Source: Stappia indica
Lineage (GTDB): Bacteria; Pseudomonadota; Alphaproteobacteria; Rhizobiales; Stappiaceae
NCBI RefSeq assembly: GCF_009789575.1
Contig: NZ_CP046908.1
Span: 620,001 to 684,000 of the forward strand
DNA length: 64,000 nucleotides
Reading direction: 5' to 3'
In this document: positions 8,028 to 18,309 of the stretch, one piece after another
How the letters are laid out: the number at the start of each line of letters is the position of its first letter
Numbering within the stretch: the stretch's first letter is position 1
Program-made: the position numbers and the translations under genes
The notes under the pieces: generated by a model
What the model was told of the DNA's origin: nothing
The model's database searches: none
The model's input: only the letters and a program-made list of their open reading frames with translations

Positions 8028-8303
8028 TCAGGCGTTGACGGCGTCCTTGAGGCCCTTGCCGGCCTTGAACTTCGGGGTCTTCGACGCCGGGATCTGGATC
8101 GTCTCGCCGGTGCGCGGGTTGCGGCCTTCAGAGGCAGCGCGCTCGGAGACGGAGAAGTTGCCGAAGCCGATGATGCGGACTTCACCGCCGCTCTTCAGCG
8201 TACCGGTGATCGCGTCGAGCGCTGCGTCGACAGCCTCGCCGGCCTGCGCCTTGGTGAGGCCCGTCTTCTCTGCGACAGCGGCGATCAGGTCGTTTTTGTT
8301 CAT
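8028..8303 (-). CDS. hupB: DNA-binding protein HU
   Basis: 91 residues from the ATG at 8303 ([18 protein letters not shown]), the standard HU length; the same frame is open further upstream, but those codons have no HU homology. An AAAGGGA ribosome-binding site precedes this ATG. The whole HU/IHF fold is present, including [21 protein letters not shown], whose beta-arm carries the conserved RNP tip that intercalates DNA. HU is a dimeric nucleoid protein. It sits directly after lon, as in many alphaproteobacteria, and has its own terminator (7965-7998). Confidence 0.97.
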   Translation of the reverse strand: MNKNDLIAAVAEKTGLTKAQAGEAVDAALDAITGTLKSGGEVRIIGFGNFSVSERAASEGRNPRTGETIQIPASKTPKFKAGKGLKDAVNA

Positions 8304-8436
8304 GGCAGTCCCTTTCCTGGAAACAGCAAGCCCGACGATTCGTGACAGGCTTCGGGGAGGGACAGTCTTGCGAAATCCCGCCCGTGGCAAGCCGAAAAGC
8401 GCAGAAATCCGCGATTTTTTCGGCTTTTTACATGTC

Positions 8437-8469
8437 AAAGGGGCGCCCGCTGACGCCGGCGCCCCTTTT
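8437..8469 (-). terminator. Hairpin terminator after lon
   Basis: The arms AAAGGGGCGCC (8437-8447) and GGCGCCCCTTT (8458-8468) are perfectly complementary over 11 bp with a 10-nt loop. The minus strand has only three T after the stem, while the plus strand has four, so termination may be imperfect. It lies 20 bp beyond the lon stop. Confidence 0.65.
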
Positions 8470-8488
8470 CCTGTGAATAAGCAGTGGA

Positions 8489-10912
8489 TCAATGGGCGAC
8501 GAGCTTGGCCGCGTCATCCTCCTGCACCACCGCCTTGGCTGCCGCATCGGCCGCCGCCTCGTCCCACTCGATGGGCTCGGGCGTGCGAACCAGCGCGGTT
8601 TTCAGCACATCTTCCATCCGCGAGACCGGGATGATCTCCAGCCCGTTCTTGACGTTGTCCGGGATGTCCGCGAGGTCCTTGGCGTTGTCCTCGGGGATCA
8701 TCACCGTGGTGATGCCGCCCCGCAGCGCAGCCAGCAGCTTCTCCTTCAGACCGCCGATCGGCAGGATCCGCCCACGCAGGGTGATCTCGCCCGTCATCGC
8801 CACATGGCGGCGCACCGGAATGCCCGTCATCACCGAGATGACGGCAGTGGCCATGGCGATGCCGGCCGACGGACCATCCTTCGGCGTCGCACCTTCCGGC
8901 ACGTGCACGTGGATGTCGCGCTTGTCGAACAGCGGCGGCTCGATGCCGAAGTCCACGGCCCGCGAGCGGACATAGGACGCAGCAGCCGAGATGGACTCCT
9001 TCATCACGTCGCGCAGGTTGCCCGTGACTGTCATCTTGCCCTTGCCGGGCATCATGACGCCCTCGATGGTGAGCAGCTCGCCCCCCACCTCGGTCCAGGC
9101 AAGACCGGTGACGACACCGACCTGGTCCTCAAGCTCCGCTTCGCCGTAGCGATAGCGCGGCACGCCCAGAAACTCCTCGACGACCGCCTCGTCGACCTTG
9201 ATGGCCGGCTTGTCGGACATCAGGATCTCCTTGACCGCCTTACGGGCCAGCGTCGCCAGCTCGCGTTCGAGGTTACGCACGCCCGCCTCGCGGGTGTAGC
9301 GCCGGATCACCTTGCGAAGAGCCTCGTCCGACACCTCGAACTCGCCCTTGCGCAGCCCGTGGTCCTTCTCGGCCTTGGGCAGCAGGTGACGACGGGCGAT
9401 CTGCACCTTCTCGTCCTCGGTGTAGCCGGCGATGCGGATGATCTCCATCCGGTCCATCAGCGGCGCCGGGATGTTGAGGGTGTTGGCCGTGGTCACGAAC
9501 ATCACGTCCGAGAGGTCGTACTCGATCTCCAGGTAGTGATCCATGAAGGACGAGTTCTGCTCCGGATCCAGCACCTCCAGCAGGGCCGAGGACGGGTCGC
9601 CGCGGAAGTCCATGCCCATCTTGTCGATCTCGTCGAGCAGGAAGAGCGGGTTGGCCTTCTTCGCCTTCTTCATCGACTGGATGACCTTGCCGGGCATCGA
9701 GCCGATATAGGTGCGCCGGTGACCGCGGATTTCCGCCTCGTCACGCACGCCGCCGAGCGACATGCGCACGAACTCGCGGCCCGTGGACTTGGCGATCGAC
9801 TTGCCGAGCGAGGTCTTGCCGACGCCCGGAGGGCCGACAAGGCACAGGATCGGGCCCTTCAGCTTGTTGGCGCGCTTCTGCACGGCGAGATACTCGACGA
9901 TGCGGTCCTTGACCTTCTCCAGGCCGTAGTGGTCCGCGTCCAGCACCTCCTGGGCATGCTTGAGGTCGTGCTTGACCTTGCCCTTCTTGCCCCACGGAAT
10001 GCCCAGCAGCCAGTCGAGATAGTTGCGCACGACCGTGGCTTCCGCCGACATCGGGCTCATCTGCTTGAGCTTGCGCAGCTCCGCATTGGCCTTCTCGCGC
10101 GCTTCCTTCGACAGCTTGGTCTTGGCGATGCGCTCTTCCAGCTCGGCCACCTCGTCGCGGCCTTCCTCGCCGTCGCCGAGTTCCTTCTGGATCGCCTTCA
10201 TCTGCTCGTTCAGATAGTACTCGCGCTGGGTCTTCTCCATCTGGCGCTTGACGCGCGAGCGGATGCGCTTTTCCACCTGCAGGACGGAGATCTCGCTCTC
10301 CATCAGGCCGAGCACGCGCTCAAGACGTCCGGCGACGGAGGTGATCGCGAGGATCTCCTGCTTCTCCGGGATCTTCACCGCCAGGTGCGAGGCGATCGTG
10401 TCGGCGAGCTTGGAATTGTCGTCGATCTGGCCGATCGCGCCGAGGACTTCGGGCGAGACCTTCTTGTTGAGCTTCACGTAATTGTCGAACTCGGCAACGA
10501 CCGAACGCGACAGCGCCTCCACCTCGACCGTGTCGGTGTCGGTGTCGGGCAGCGCCGTGGCATGCGCCTCGAACAGGTCGCTGCGGTCGGTGAAGGACGA
10601 GATGCGGGCGCGCGACACGCCCTCGACCAGCACCTTCACCGTGTTGTCCGGCAGCTTGAGCAGCTGCAGCACGGTGGCGAGCGTGCCGACCTCGTAGATG
10701 TCGGAGGGCGACGGCTCGTCGTCGGAGGCGTTGATCTGCGTCGCAAGCAGGATCTGCTTGTCGGCGCTCATCACCTCCTCAAGGGCACGGATCGACTTCT
10801 CGCGGCCGACGAACAGCGGCACGATCATGTGCGGGAACACGACGATATCGCGCAAGGGGAGGACGGCATGGAGGGTGGTATCGCCCTCGGTCCGCGCATC
10901 GAAATCAGTCAT
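8489..10912 (-). CDS. lon: ATP-dependent protease Lon (La)
   Basis: 807 residues from the ATG at 10912 ([20 protein letters not shown]), matching the usual Lon length; the upstream in-frame start at 10960 adds a basic tail and is less likely. Domains in order: substrate-binding LAN domain (~20-215), coiled-coil, AAA+ module with Walker [14 protein letters not shown] near residue 360 and Walker [11 protein letters not shown], then the S16 protease domain with catalytic Ser in PKDGPSAG (~680) and Lys in GGLKEK (~723). Lon degrades misfolded and regulatory proteins in the cytosol. A candidate heat-inducible or housekeeping promoter lies at 11107-11135. Confidence 0.98.
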   Translation of the reverse strand: MTDFDARTEGDTTLHAVLPLRDIVVFPHMIVPLFVGREKSIRALEEVMSADKQILLATQINASDDEPSPSDIYEVGTLATVLQLLKLPDNTVKVLVEGVSRARISSFTDRSDLFEAHATALPDTDTDTVEVEALSRSVVAEFDNYVKLNKKVSPEVLGAIGQIDDNSKLADTIASHLAVKIPEKQEILAITSVAGRLERVLGLMESEISVLQVEKRIRSRVKRQMEKTQREYYLNEQMKAIQKELGDGEEGRDEVAELEERIAKTKLSKEAREKANAELRKLKQMSPMSAEATVVRNYLDWLLGIPWGKKGKVKHDLKHAQEVLDADHYGLEKVKDRIVEYLAVQKRANKLKGPILCLVGPPGVGKTSLGKSIAKSTGREFVRMSLGGVRDEAEIRGHRRTYIGSMPGKVIQSMKKAKKANPLFLLDEIDKMGMDFRGDPSSALLEVLDPEQNSSFMDHYLEIEYDLSDVMFVTTANTLNIPAPLMDRMEIIRIAGYTEDEKVQIARRHLLPKAEKDHGLRKGEFEVSDEALRKVIRRYTREAGVRNLERELATLARKAVKEILMSDKPAIKVDEAVVEEFLGVPRYRYGEAELEDQVGVVTGLAWTEVGGELLTIEGVMMPGKGKMTVTGNLRDVMKESISAAASYVRSRAVDFGIEPPLFDKRDIHVHVPEGATPKDGPSAGIAMATAVISVMTGIPVRRHVAMTGEITLRGRILPIGGLKEKLLAALRGGITTVMIPEDNAKDLADIPDNVKNGLEIIPVSRMEDVLKTALVRTPEPIEWDEAAADAAAKAVVQEDDAAKLVAH

Positions 10913-11106
10913 GGATCTTCCTTTCCTTGCGAACCCGCCGCCCCGGGGAGTGGCAGACACGACGGGCGCATTACGGAAGCGGTGCCAGGATCATCTCGCC
11001 CCCTGCCCGGCCGATGGCCGATGGGAGCTGGCGTCCAGACCGGCCGACCACCCTCGCCCCGTTTGCCGGGCACGGCGGCGGTCGCCCCGCTTGCCTGTTA
11101 TGCCAA

Positions 11107-11135
11107 TAGGTGGCGAGCCCCCCGCAACGTGTCAA
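11107..11135 (-). promoter_or_regulatory. Candidate lon promoter
   Basis: The minus strand reads TTGACA (11130-11135), then 17 bp, then CACCTAT ending at 11107. The -35 box is a perfect sigma70 hexamer; the -10 region CACCTAT resembles heat-shock (RpoH) -10 elements and is the same as in the clpP promoter candidate, though with longer spacing. Confidence 0.45.
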
Positions 11136-11311
11136 GGCACGCTGACCGCGCGGGCGCCCCGCGTTGACCTTGAGTCTAAGCCCAAACCGGCTTGATTCGC
11201 CGAAAATCTGCGCTTCCCCGCGGGGAAAAAGGCAGAAAACCGGGGAAATCCGTTAAAACTCTGCCGCTGCGGAAACCTGACAATTCGTCCGACCGGGATC
11301 CTGAGACGGCA

Positions 11312-11343
11312 AAGGCCCCGGACCGTTGCGGGACCGGGGCCTT
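11312..11343 (-). terminator. Terminator of clpX
   Basis: Ten-base arms AAGGCCCCGG (11312-11321) and CCGGGGCCTT (11334-11343), followed on the minus strand by a short T run. It lies 30 bp past the clpX stop. Confidence 0.65.
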
Positions 11344-11373
11344 CCAGGATCGATGAAACGCGGAAAAGCTGCC

Positions 11374-12639
11374 TCAGGCGGAGGTGGCCGAATTTTCCGC
11401 GCGGTCCTCGTAGATGTAGAGCGGACGCGCCTCGCCGGTGACGACCTCGGCCGAGATCACCACTTCCTTGACGCCCTTCAGGCCCGGCAGCTCGTACATG
11501 GTGTCGAGCAGGATCGACTCCAGGATGGAACGCAGGCCGCGAGCACCGGTCTTGCGCTCGATCGCCTTGCGGGCCACCGCCTTCATCGCCTCGTCGTGGA
11601 ACGCCAGCTCGACATTCTCCATCTCGAACAGGCGCTGGTACTGCTTGACCAGAGCGTTCTTCGGCTCGGTCAGGATCTCGACCAGGGCTTCCTCGTCTAG
11701 GTCGCCAAGGGTCGCGATCACCGGCAGACGGCCGACGAACTCGGGGATCAGGCCGAACTTCAGCAGATCCTCGGGCTCCAGCTCCTGGAACAGCTCGCCG
11801 GTGCGCCGGTCCTCAGGCGCCTCGACATTGGCCTTGAAGCCGATCGAGGTCTTGCGTCCGCGCTCGGAGATGATCTTCTCCAGGCCCGCGAAGGCGCCGC
11901 CGCAGATGAACAGGATGTTGGTCGTGTCCACCTGCAGGAACTCCTGCTGCGGATGCTTGCGCCCGCCCTGCGGCGGCACGGAAGCCACGGTGCCTTCCAT
12001 GATCTTCAGCAGGGCCTGCTGCACGCCCTCGCCCGACACGTCGCGGGTGATCGAGGGGTTGTCGGCCTTGCGGCTGATCTTGTCGACCTCGTCGATATAG
12101 ACGATGCCGCGCTGCGCGCGCTCGACATTGTAGTCGGCCGACTGCAGCAGCTTCAGGATGATGTTTTCCACGTCCTCGCCGACATAGCCGGCCTCGGTAA
12201 GCGTGGTCGCATCCGCCATGGTGAAGGGCACGTCGAGAATGCGCGCGAGCGTCTGGGCCAGCAACGTCTTGCCGCAGCCGGTCGGGCCGACGAGCAGGAT
12301 GTTGGACTTGGCCAGCTCGACGTCGTTGTTCTTCGACGCATGGTTCAGGCGCTTGTAGTGATTGTGCACCGCGACCGACAGCACCTTCTTCGCCGGACCC
12401 TGGCCGATCACATAATCGTCAAGGACCCCGCGAATCTCCTGCGGCGTCGGAATGCCGTCACGGGACTTGACCAGCGAAGACTTGTTCTCCTCGCGGATGA
12501 TGTCCATGCACAGCTCGACGCATTCGTCGCAGATAAATACGGTCGGGCCGGCGATCAACTTGCGCACTTCGTGCTGGCTCTTCCCGCAGAAAGAGCAGTA
12601 GAGCGTGTTTTTCGAGTCGCCGCCGCTGGCCTTAGTCAT
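11374..12639 (-). CDS. clpX: ClpX, ATPase subunit of the ClpXP protease
   Basis: 421 residues, normal length. N-terminal zinc-binding domain with Cys15, Cys18, Cys37 and Cys40 ([14 protein letters not shown]), which binds adaptors and substrates. The AAA+ module follows, with Walker A GPTGCGKT near residue 120, Walker [11 protein letters not shown], and the ClpB-D2-like small domain at the C-terminus. ClpX unfolds tagged proteins and feeds them to ClpP; in alphaproteobacteria ClpXP degrades cell-cycle regulators such as CtrA (family knowledge). Encoded between clpP and lon on the same strand, with a terminator after it. Confidence 0.98.
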   Translation of the reverse strand: MTKASGGDSKNTLYCSFCGKSQHEVRKLIAGPTVFICDECVELCMDIIREENKSSLVKSRDGIPTPQEIRGVLDDYVIGQGPAKKVLSVAVHNHYKRLNHASKNNDVELAKSNILLVGPTGCGKTLLAQTLARILDVPFTMADATTLTEAGYVGEDVENIILKLLQSADYNVERAQRGIVYIDEVDKISRKADNPSITRDVSGEGVQQALLKIMEGTVASVPPQGGRKHPQQEFLQVDTTNILFICGGAFAGLEKIISERGRKTSIGFKANVEAPEDRRTGELFQELEPEDLLKFGLIPEFVGRLPVIATLGDLDEEALVEILTEPKNALVKQYQRLFEMENVELAFHDEAMKAVARKAIERKTGARGLRSILESILLDTMYELPGLKGVKEVVISAEVVTGEARPLYIYEDRAENSATSA

Positions 12640-12883
12640 CAGGTAAACCCCGCGTGCTTCGGAAGGACTTGTCCTTCCGCTGTATCTGGCGAGAAGAACG
12701 AAGCCGTTCTCCTCTTTTCCGGAACCGGACTAGAGACCCGCCCGCACTCGTCCCGTAAATGTCATCATGCTTCCACCTCAAAAATCAATATACGTTTAAG
12801 GCGAAGCCATGGCGCCGGTCTTCTTGGACCGAACGGGACGCCGCACGCCACCCGAGGGCGGGTCCGACCCTGGCACCGTTACG

Positions 12884-13525
12884 TCACTTAGACTTGTCGT
12901 CGCCGCCGGCAAGACCGGCCCGACTGGTGATGACGCCGTCGATCAGGCCGAACTCCTTGGCCATCTCCGGTGTCAGGAACTTGTCGCGCTCCAGCGCCTC
13001 CTCGACGGCGTCGAGAGACTGGCCGGTGTGCTTCACGTAGATCTCGTTGAGCCGCTTCTTGAGGCTCAGGATCTCCTGCGCATGCAGCATGATGTCCGCC
13101 GCCGTGCCGCGGAACCCGCCGGACGGCTGGTGCACCATGACCCGCGAGTTCGGCAGCGAGAAGCGGCTGCCCTTGGCACCCGCCGCCAGCAGCAGCGAGC
13201 CCATGGAGGCGGCCTGGCCGATGCACAGCGTGGACACTTCCGGACGAACGAACTGCATCGTGTCGTAGATCGCCAGGCCCGACGTCACGTAGCCGCCGGG
13301 CGAGTTGATGTAGATGGCGATCTCCTTGGTCGGGTTCTCGGCCTCGAGATAGAGCAGCTGCGCACAGACGAGCGTCGCAAGGTGATCCTCGATCGGTCCG
13401 GTCAGGAAGATGATGCGCTCCTTGAGGAGTCGCGAATAGATATCGAACGCGCGCTCGCCCCGGTTCGTCTGCTCGACGACCATCGGCACGAGTGAGTTCA
13501 CGGCGAAATCGACTGGATCCTTCAT
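12884..13525 (-). CDS. clpP: ATP-dependent Clp protease proteolytic subunit ClpP
   Basis: 213 residues from the ATG at 13525 ([19 protein letters not shown]); the frame is open for 13 more codons upstream but those residues are not family-like. The catalytic triad is clear: Ser107 in GQAASMGS, His132 in VMVHQPSGG and Asp181 in LERDKF, with the family spacing. It forms the tetradecameric chamber that works with ClpX (next gene, 244 bp away) and ClpA. A heat-shock-like promoter candidate lies about 160 bp upstream. No terminator is visible between clpP and clpX, so read-through is likely. Confidence 0.97.
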   Translation of the reverse strand: MKDPVDFAVNSLVPMVVEQTNRGERAFDIYSRLLKERIIFLTGPIEDHLATLVCAQLLYLEAENPTKEIAIYINSPGGYVTSGLAIYDTMQFVRPEVSTLCIGQAASMGSLLLAAGAKGSRFSLPNSRVMVHQPSGGFRGTAADIMLHAQEILSLKKRLNEIYVKHTGQSLDAVEEALERDKFLTPEMAKEFGLIDGVITSRAGLAGGDDKSK

Positions 13526-13687
13526 GCCTCGTCCATGCTTTGGAGGAACGTTCCCGGGCTGCACCGCTCGCGCGCAGCCGCCTCTTCAATCGGTTTGCCG
13601 CTCATCAGCGGCCGGGAACGGTCTCGGTCTCGGTCTTGAGTCGAAAAAAGCGACACCCATTCATAAGGGATGTCGCCTCGTATCGGA

Positions 13688-13715
13688 AGATAGGTGCTGA
13701 CGGGTCGTGGACAAG
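13688..13715 (-). promoter_or_regulatory. Candidate RpoH-type promoter of clpP
   Basis: The minus strand reads CTTG (13712-13715), a 15-bp spacer, and CACCTATCT (13688-13696). This fits the heat-shock pattern CTTG-N14-17-CYYATNT known for sigma32 promoters. The same CACCTAT occurs in the lon promoter candidate. A transcript from here would have a leader of about 155 nt. Confidence 0.45.
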
Positions 13716-13756
13716 GGTTAAAAAACGCAAGGATCAAGGCTGCCTTCCTCGCGAAT

Positions 13757-13783
13757 CCGGCCCCGGAGGTCATCCGGGGCCGG
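13757..13783 (-). terminator. Strong hairpin after tig (possible terminator)
   Basis: Perfect 11-bp arms CCGGCCCCGGA and TCCGGGGCCGG around a 5-nt loop, 30 bp past the tig stop. There is no T run on either strand, so it may instead protect the transcript 3' end or act with other factors. Confidence 0.5.
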
Positions 13784-13813
13784 TCCGTCAAACCGTCATG
13801 TCGGGAACGAGGA

Positions 13814-15154
13814 TCAGCCCTCGTCCTCGTCTTCCGCCATCAGCTCGTCCTTGGTGACCGACTTGTCGGTGACCTTGGCCAGCTCGAGGATGTAGTCGAC
13901 GACCTTCTCCTCGTAGATCGGCGCCTGCAGGCTGGCGAGCGCCGTCGGGTTGCTGCGGTAGAAGTCGAAGACCTGCTTCTCCTGGCCCGGGAACTGGCGA
14001 ACCTTGTCGTAGAGGGCGCGCTGCACCTCTTCGTCGGTCACCTTGACCTGGTTCTGCTCGCCGACCTCGGAAAGCACCAGGCCGAGACGCACCCGGCGCT
14101 CGGCGATCTTGCGATACTCGCCGCGAGCCTCTTCCTCGGTCGTCTCTTCGTCCTCGAAGGACTTGCCGGAGCGCTGCATGTCCTGCTCGACCTGGCGCCA
14201 CACGCCGTCGAACTCGGACTGCACCAGACGCTCGGGCAGATCGAACGTGTAGACCTCGTCCAGCTTGTCGAGAAGCTGACGCTTCACCTTCTGGCGGGTC
14301 ATCGCGCCGTACTGGCTCTCGATCTGGCCGCGGATGATCTCCTTCAGCTTGTCGAGACCCTCGAGGCCCAGGCCCTTGGCGAAGTCGTCATCGATCTTCA
14401 CCTCGCCCGGAGCCTGCACTTCCTTGACGACGATGTCGAAGGTGACGGCCTTGCCGGCCAGGTGCTTGGCCGGATAGTCCTCGGGGAAGGACACCTCGAT
14501 GACCTTCTCGTCACCGGCCTTCAGACCGGCGAGCTGCTCCTCGAAGCCCGGGATGAACTGCTTGGAGCCGAGCACCAGCTGGCCGTTCTCGTCGGCACCG
14601 CCGTCGAACGGCGTGCCGTCCAGCTTGCCGAGATAGCTCATGAGGACGCGGTCGCCCTCTTCGGCCGCGCCGTCCTTGGTCTCGAACGGCTTGTTGCTGT
14701 CGGCGATCTGGGCGATCTGCTCGTCGATCTCGGCATCGGAGATCTCGACGACCGGACGCTCGATCTCGACCGTCTTGAAGTCGATCAGCTCGAACTCCGG
14801 CAGGATGTCGTAGCTCATCTTGAACGAGATGTCGGCAGATCCCGACAGGATCGCCTCGGCATCGCCGTCCGGCAGATCGATCTCGGGCTGCAGCGCCGGC
14901 TTCTCGTTGCGCTCCTCGACCGCCTTGCGGGTGGTCTCGTTCAGGAGCTCATTGAGGATCTCGGCGGTCGCCTGGCGCCCATAGAGGCGCTTCAGGTGCG
15001 CAGCCGGCACCTTGCCCGGCCGGAAGCCCTTGATCTTCACCTTGTCCTTGAGGTCGTCAAGGTACGTATCGAGGCGGCTAGCAAGCTCAGACGCCGGAAT
15101 GACGACTTTCAGTTCGCGTTTCAGCCCCTCGGCCAGCGTTTCGGTTACCTGCAT
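13814..15154 (-). CDS. tig: Trigger factor, ribosome-associated chaperone and prolyl isomerase
   Basis: 446 residues from the ATG at 15154 (MQVTETLAEGLKRELKVV); the open frame extends further upstream into the tRNA-Leu region, which is not coding. The N-terminal ribosome-binding domain contains the signature GFRPGKVPAAHLKRLYG near residue 45, an FKBP-type PPIase domain follows around residues 160-245 (GDRVLMSYLG...), and the long helical C-terminal domain ends in an acidic tail (DEDEG). It binds L23 at the ribosome exit and shields nascent chains. Grouped with clpP, clpX and lon on the same strand, a common arrangement. Confidence 0.97.
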   Translation of the reverse strand: MQVTETLAEGLKRELKVVIPASELASRLDTYLDDLKDKVKIKGFRPGKVPAAHLKRLYGRQATAEILNELLNETTRKAVEERNEKPALQPEIDLPDGDAEAILSGSADISFKMSYDILPEFELIDFKTVEIERPVVEISDAEIDEQIAQIADSNKPFETKDGAAEEGDRVLMSYLGKLDGTPFDGGADENGQLVLGSKQFIPGFEEQLAGLKAGDEKVIEVSFPEDYPAKHLAGKAVTFDIVVKEVQAPGEVKIDDDFAKGLGLEGLDKLKEIIRGQIESQYGAMTRQKVKRQLLDKLDEVYTFDLPERLVQSEFDGVWRQVEQDMQRSGKSFEDEETTEEEARGEYRKIAERRVRLGLVLSEVGEQNQVKVTDEEVQRALYDKVRQFPGQEKQVFDFYRSNPTALASLQAPIYEEKVVDYILELAKVTDKSVTKDELMAEDEDEG

Positions 15155-15277
15155 GGTCGTGTGCTTCGTCCTAGATCGAGAACGTCTTTCCGACTGCTCT
15201 TGTGATTGTGTGGCCCGGTTGGGCTTGCTTGACCGGATTCGCTGCCAAAACAGGAGTTCATCGCCCAAGGCCTGAGG

Positions 15278-15362
15278 TGGTGCGGGCGGAGGGACTTGAA
15301 CCCCCACGGCTTGCGCCACCAGAACCTAAATCTGGCGTGTCTACCAGTTCCACCACGCCCGC
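15278..15362 (-). tRNA. tRNA-Leu (anticodon TAG)
   Basis: 85-nt minus-strand cloverleaf with acceptor arms GCGGGCG and CGCCCGC, discriminator A and encoded CCA (15278-15280). The anticodon arm CCAGATTTAGGTTCTGG has TAG in the loop. A long variable arm (around GGCGCAAGCC) marks a class II tRNA such as tRNA-Leu. The TΨC arm reads GGGGGTTCAAGTCCCTC. Confidence 0.96.
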
Positions 15363-15488
15363 GACGTGCCTTAAAGCGCCCGAAGTCAAGGCGCGGCCTC
15401 TATAGCACCCCGCCCGGCAGGGTCAAAGAAAAAACGGGCCTCCTGCTCAGGCTGTACAGCGCAATCTGGGATGCGCGCCCAGCCCCGC

Positions 15489-17018
15489 TCACGCCGTCCC
15501 GGAAAAGAACTCCGCCAGCGCCTGGCGCAGAGCCGGCTCAAGATCCTCCGCCGTCAGCGCCGGCCCTGCCAGCACGCCCGCGCGCCCGTGCAGCCACACG
15601 CCCGCACAGGCCGCATGGAAGCCGTCCAGCCCCTGCGCCAGCAGGCCGGCGACGATGCCCGACAGCACGTCGCCGGAGCCGGCCGTGGCAAGCCAGGCCG
15701 GCGCATTGTCGTTGATCGCCGCGCGCCCGTCCGGCGCTGCGACGACCGTATCCGCCCCCTTCAGAACCACGACAGCCCCGCTGGCCCTTGCTCCGGCTCG
15801 CGCCCGGGCAAGCCGCGAGCCCTCGCCGGCACTCTCCCCAAAGAGACGCGCGAACTCCCCGTCATGCGGCGTCAGCACGACATCGCCGGCCCTTGCTCCC
15901 GAACGACCCGAGATGGCACCGGCCAGTTCATCGGCCTGTCCGGAAAAGGATGTGATCACGTCGGCATCGAGCAGCACCGCCCGCTCGCCGGAAAGACAGG
16001 TCAGCGCAAGCGCCCGCGTCTCGTCCCCGACACCGGCACCCGGCCCCAGCGCAATCGCATTGAGGCGTCGGTCGGCCAACATCTCGGCAAGCCCCTCGCT
16101 CCCGCGGAAGGAGCGCACCATCACCGCCGTCAGATGGCTGGCATTGACCAGTGCGGCGGAAGGCGGCGTCGCCACGGTCACGAGCCCGGCTCCGGCCCTG
16201 AGCGCAGCACCGGCGGCCAGCCGCGCCGCGCCGGTGGACAGGGCCGGTCCCGACACCACCACCGCATGCCCACGCGCATATTTGTGCCCGTCGAGCCGCG
16301 GCGGGTGCAGCCCCGCCCCCCACAGCGCCGGATCGTTGCGCCAGGTCTTCCCCTGCTCGCCGCCGTGCACCTCGCCCAGGACAGAAGCCGGAATACCGAT
16401 ATCGGCGAGCTCCACCCGGCCGGCAAGCAGACGCCCCGGCAACAGCAGGTGGCCCGGTTTCAGGCGGAAGAATGTCACCGTCCGGCTGGCGCGGATTGCC
16501 GGCCCCATCGCCTCGCCGCTCGCCCCGTTCACGCCGGAGGGCAGGTCGACGGCCAGCACCGGCAGGCCAGATGCGTTCACCCGCTCGATGGCCTCGCCCG
16601 CAATACCCTCGATGGGGCGCGCGAGCCCTGCCCCGAACAGCGCGTCGATCACCACCGACGCCTGACCCGGCACACGGCCCAGTGTGTCCCGCGAAAGGAT
16701 GCCGGCAGTCAGGCCAGCCGCCTGCATCTCGGAAAAGGCGAGCGCCGCATCACCCGACAACCGGTCGGGATCGCCGAGCAGCAGCAGCTCGACGCGGTAG
16801 CCGCGCTGGCGCAGCACCCTCGCGGCAACGAATCCGTCGCCGCCGTTGTTGCCGGGACCGGCCAGCACCAGGACCTGGCCGGAGTGGCCAGCCATGCGGC
16901 TGCAGGCATCGGCGACCGCCACCCCTGCGCGCCGCATCAGGTCGATTCCGGGCACCCCGCCGGCGATGGCGAGCGCATCCGCCCGCCCCATCTCGGTCGG
17001 CGTCAGGAGTTCGATCAA
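15489..17018 (-). CDS. nnr: Bifunctional NAD(P)H-hydrate epimerase / ADP-dependent NAD(P)H-hydrate dehydratase
   Basis: 509 residues. I place the start at TTG 17018, preceded by GGAGGT six bases away; it overlaps the VOC gene stop by 4 bp (TTGA). The same frame is open far upstream (to 17519) but that part is the shadow of the VOC gene. The N-terminal YjeF_N epimerase domain (~1-210) has VLAGPGNNGGDGFVAARVL. The C-terminal ribokinase-like dehydratase domain (~225-505) has TPHDGEFARLFG and TAGSGDVLSGIVAGLLAQG. The enzyme repairs hydrated NADH and NADPH. Its position next to glnB is common in alphaproteobacteria. Confidence 0.95.
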   Translation of the reverse strand: MIELLTPTEMGRADALAIAGGVPGIDLMRRAGVAVADACSRMAGHSGQVLVLAGPGNNGGDGFVAARVLRQRGYRVELLLLGDPDRLSGDAALAFSEMQAAGLTAGILSRDTLGRVPGQASVVIDALFGAGLARPIEGIAGEAIERVNASGLPVLAVDLPSGVNGASGEAMGPAIRASRTVTFFRLKPGHLLLPGRLLAGRVELADIGIPASVLGEVHGGEQGKTWRNDPALWGAGLHPPRLDGHKYARGHAVVVSGPALSTGAARLAAGAALRAGAGLVTVATPPSAALVNASHLTAVMVRSFRGSEGLAEMLADRRLNAIALGPGAGVGDETRALALTCLSGERAVLLDADVITSFSGQADELAGAISGRSGARAGDVVLTPHDGEFARLFGESAGEGSRLARARAGARASGAVVVLKGADTVVAAPDGRAAINDNAPAWLATAGSGDVLSGIVAGLLAQGLDGFHAACAGVWLHGRAGVLAGPALTAEDLEPALRQALAEFFSGTA

Positions 17019-17419
17019 GCACCACCTCCGGCGATCACAACCGCCTGCGGCTCGGACAGCTCGATCAGGTTGCCGTCGGGATCGCGTATATAAACGGAGC
17101 GCAGCGGCGACTGGGCACCGGTGCGCGAAACGGGCCCCTCTTCGATCGTCACGCCCGTCTCCCTGAGCCGCGCAATCGCGGCCTCGAGCGAGGACACGAG
17201 AAAGCAGAGGTCGCCCGACCCGGCCGTCGGCTTGCGCGCGGCCGGAGAAAACTCGGCTCCCGCCTTGTGCAGGTTGATCTTCTGCGCGCCGAAATGCAGC
17301 GCCCGCCGGCCGCCGCCGAACACCACCTCCTCCATGCCCAGCACGCCGCAATAGAAGCCGACGGTCTCGTCGATATCCGCAACCGTCAGGACCAGGTGGT
17401 CGAGCGCCTCGATCCGCAT
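17015..17419 (-). CDS. VOC (glyoxalase/bleomycin resistance/dioxygenase) family protein
   Basis: 134 residues from the ATG at 17419, which has a GGGAGA ribosome-binding site 5 bases away; the longer open frame to 17515 has no homology in its extra part. The protein shows two beta-alpha-beta-beta-beta modules: RIEALDHLVLTVADIDETV at the start with a metal-ligand His, and RSVYIRDPDGNLIELSEP near the end with the metal-ligand Glu. It resembles the VOC virulence-associated subgroup. The substrate is unknown. It is translationally coupled to the NAD(P)HX repair gene downstream. Confidence 0.88.
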   Translation of the reverse strand: MRIEALDHLVLTVADIDETVGFYCGVLGMEEVVFGGGRRALHFGAQKINLHKAGAEFSPAARKPTAGSGDLCFLVSSLEAAIARLRETGVTIEEGPVSRTGAQSPLRSVYIRDPDGNLIELSEPQAVVIAGGGA

Positions 17420-18182
<763 letters not shown>

Positions 18183-18188
18183 GGCTCT

Positions 18189-18224
18189 GGCCGGATTTCC
18201 GGCCGAAATTTCCGGGCAGCCCGG
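18189..18224 (+). other. Two hairpins in the glnB-glnA spacer
   Basis: GGCCGG-ATTT-CCGGCC (18189-18204) and CCGGG-CAG-CCCGG (18212-18224) lie just after the glnB stop without a T run. They may stabilise the upstream glnB message, act as a processing site, or cause partial termination. No promoter for glnA alone could be fixed in the remaining spacer. Confidence 0.5.
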
Positions 18225-18309
18225 CAGGTCCCGAAGCGGACTGTCCAGGGAGGCCCATGAGCAAGAACCCTAACGGGACCTACCCCAAGGAAAACAGGGA
18301 AAATCTTAA

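Larger units (their letters stand above)
10913..11373. other. clpX-lon intergenic region
   Basis: 461 bp with no supported gene. It holds the clpX terminator (11312-11343) and the lon promoter candidate (11107-11135). The lon transcript would have a leader of about 190 nt, rich in G and C; I see no riboswitch-like consensus in it. Confidence 0.5.

Noticed and set aside
8492-11167. 891-codon plus-strand open frame opposite lon
   Set aside because: Antisense shadow of lon; composition (Leu, Gly, His, Asp, Arg) is that of a reverse-strand frame and no motif is present.
7690-15362. Prophage or integrative element between the two tRNA genes
   Set aside because: All genes between tRNA-Val and tRNA-Leu are core proteostasis genes; no integrase, phage or transposase gene is in the window.
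18183-18309. Glutamine riboswitch before glnA
   Set aside because: The known glnA RNA motif is found mainly in cyanobacteria and I see no match; only two simple hairpins are visible.
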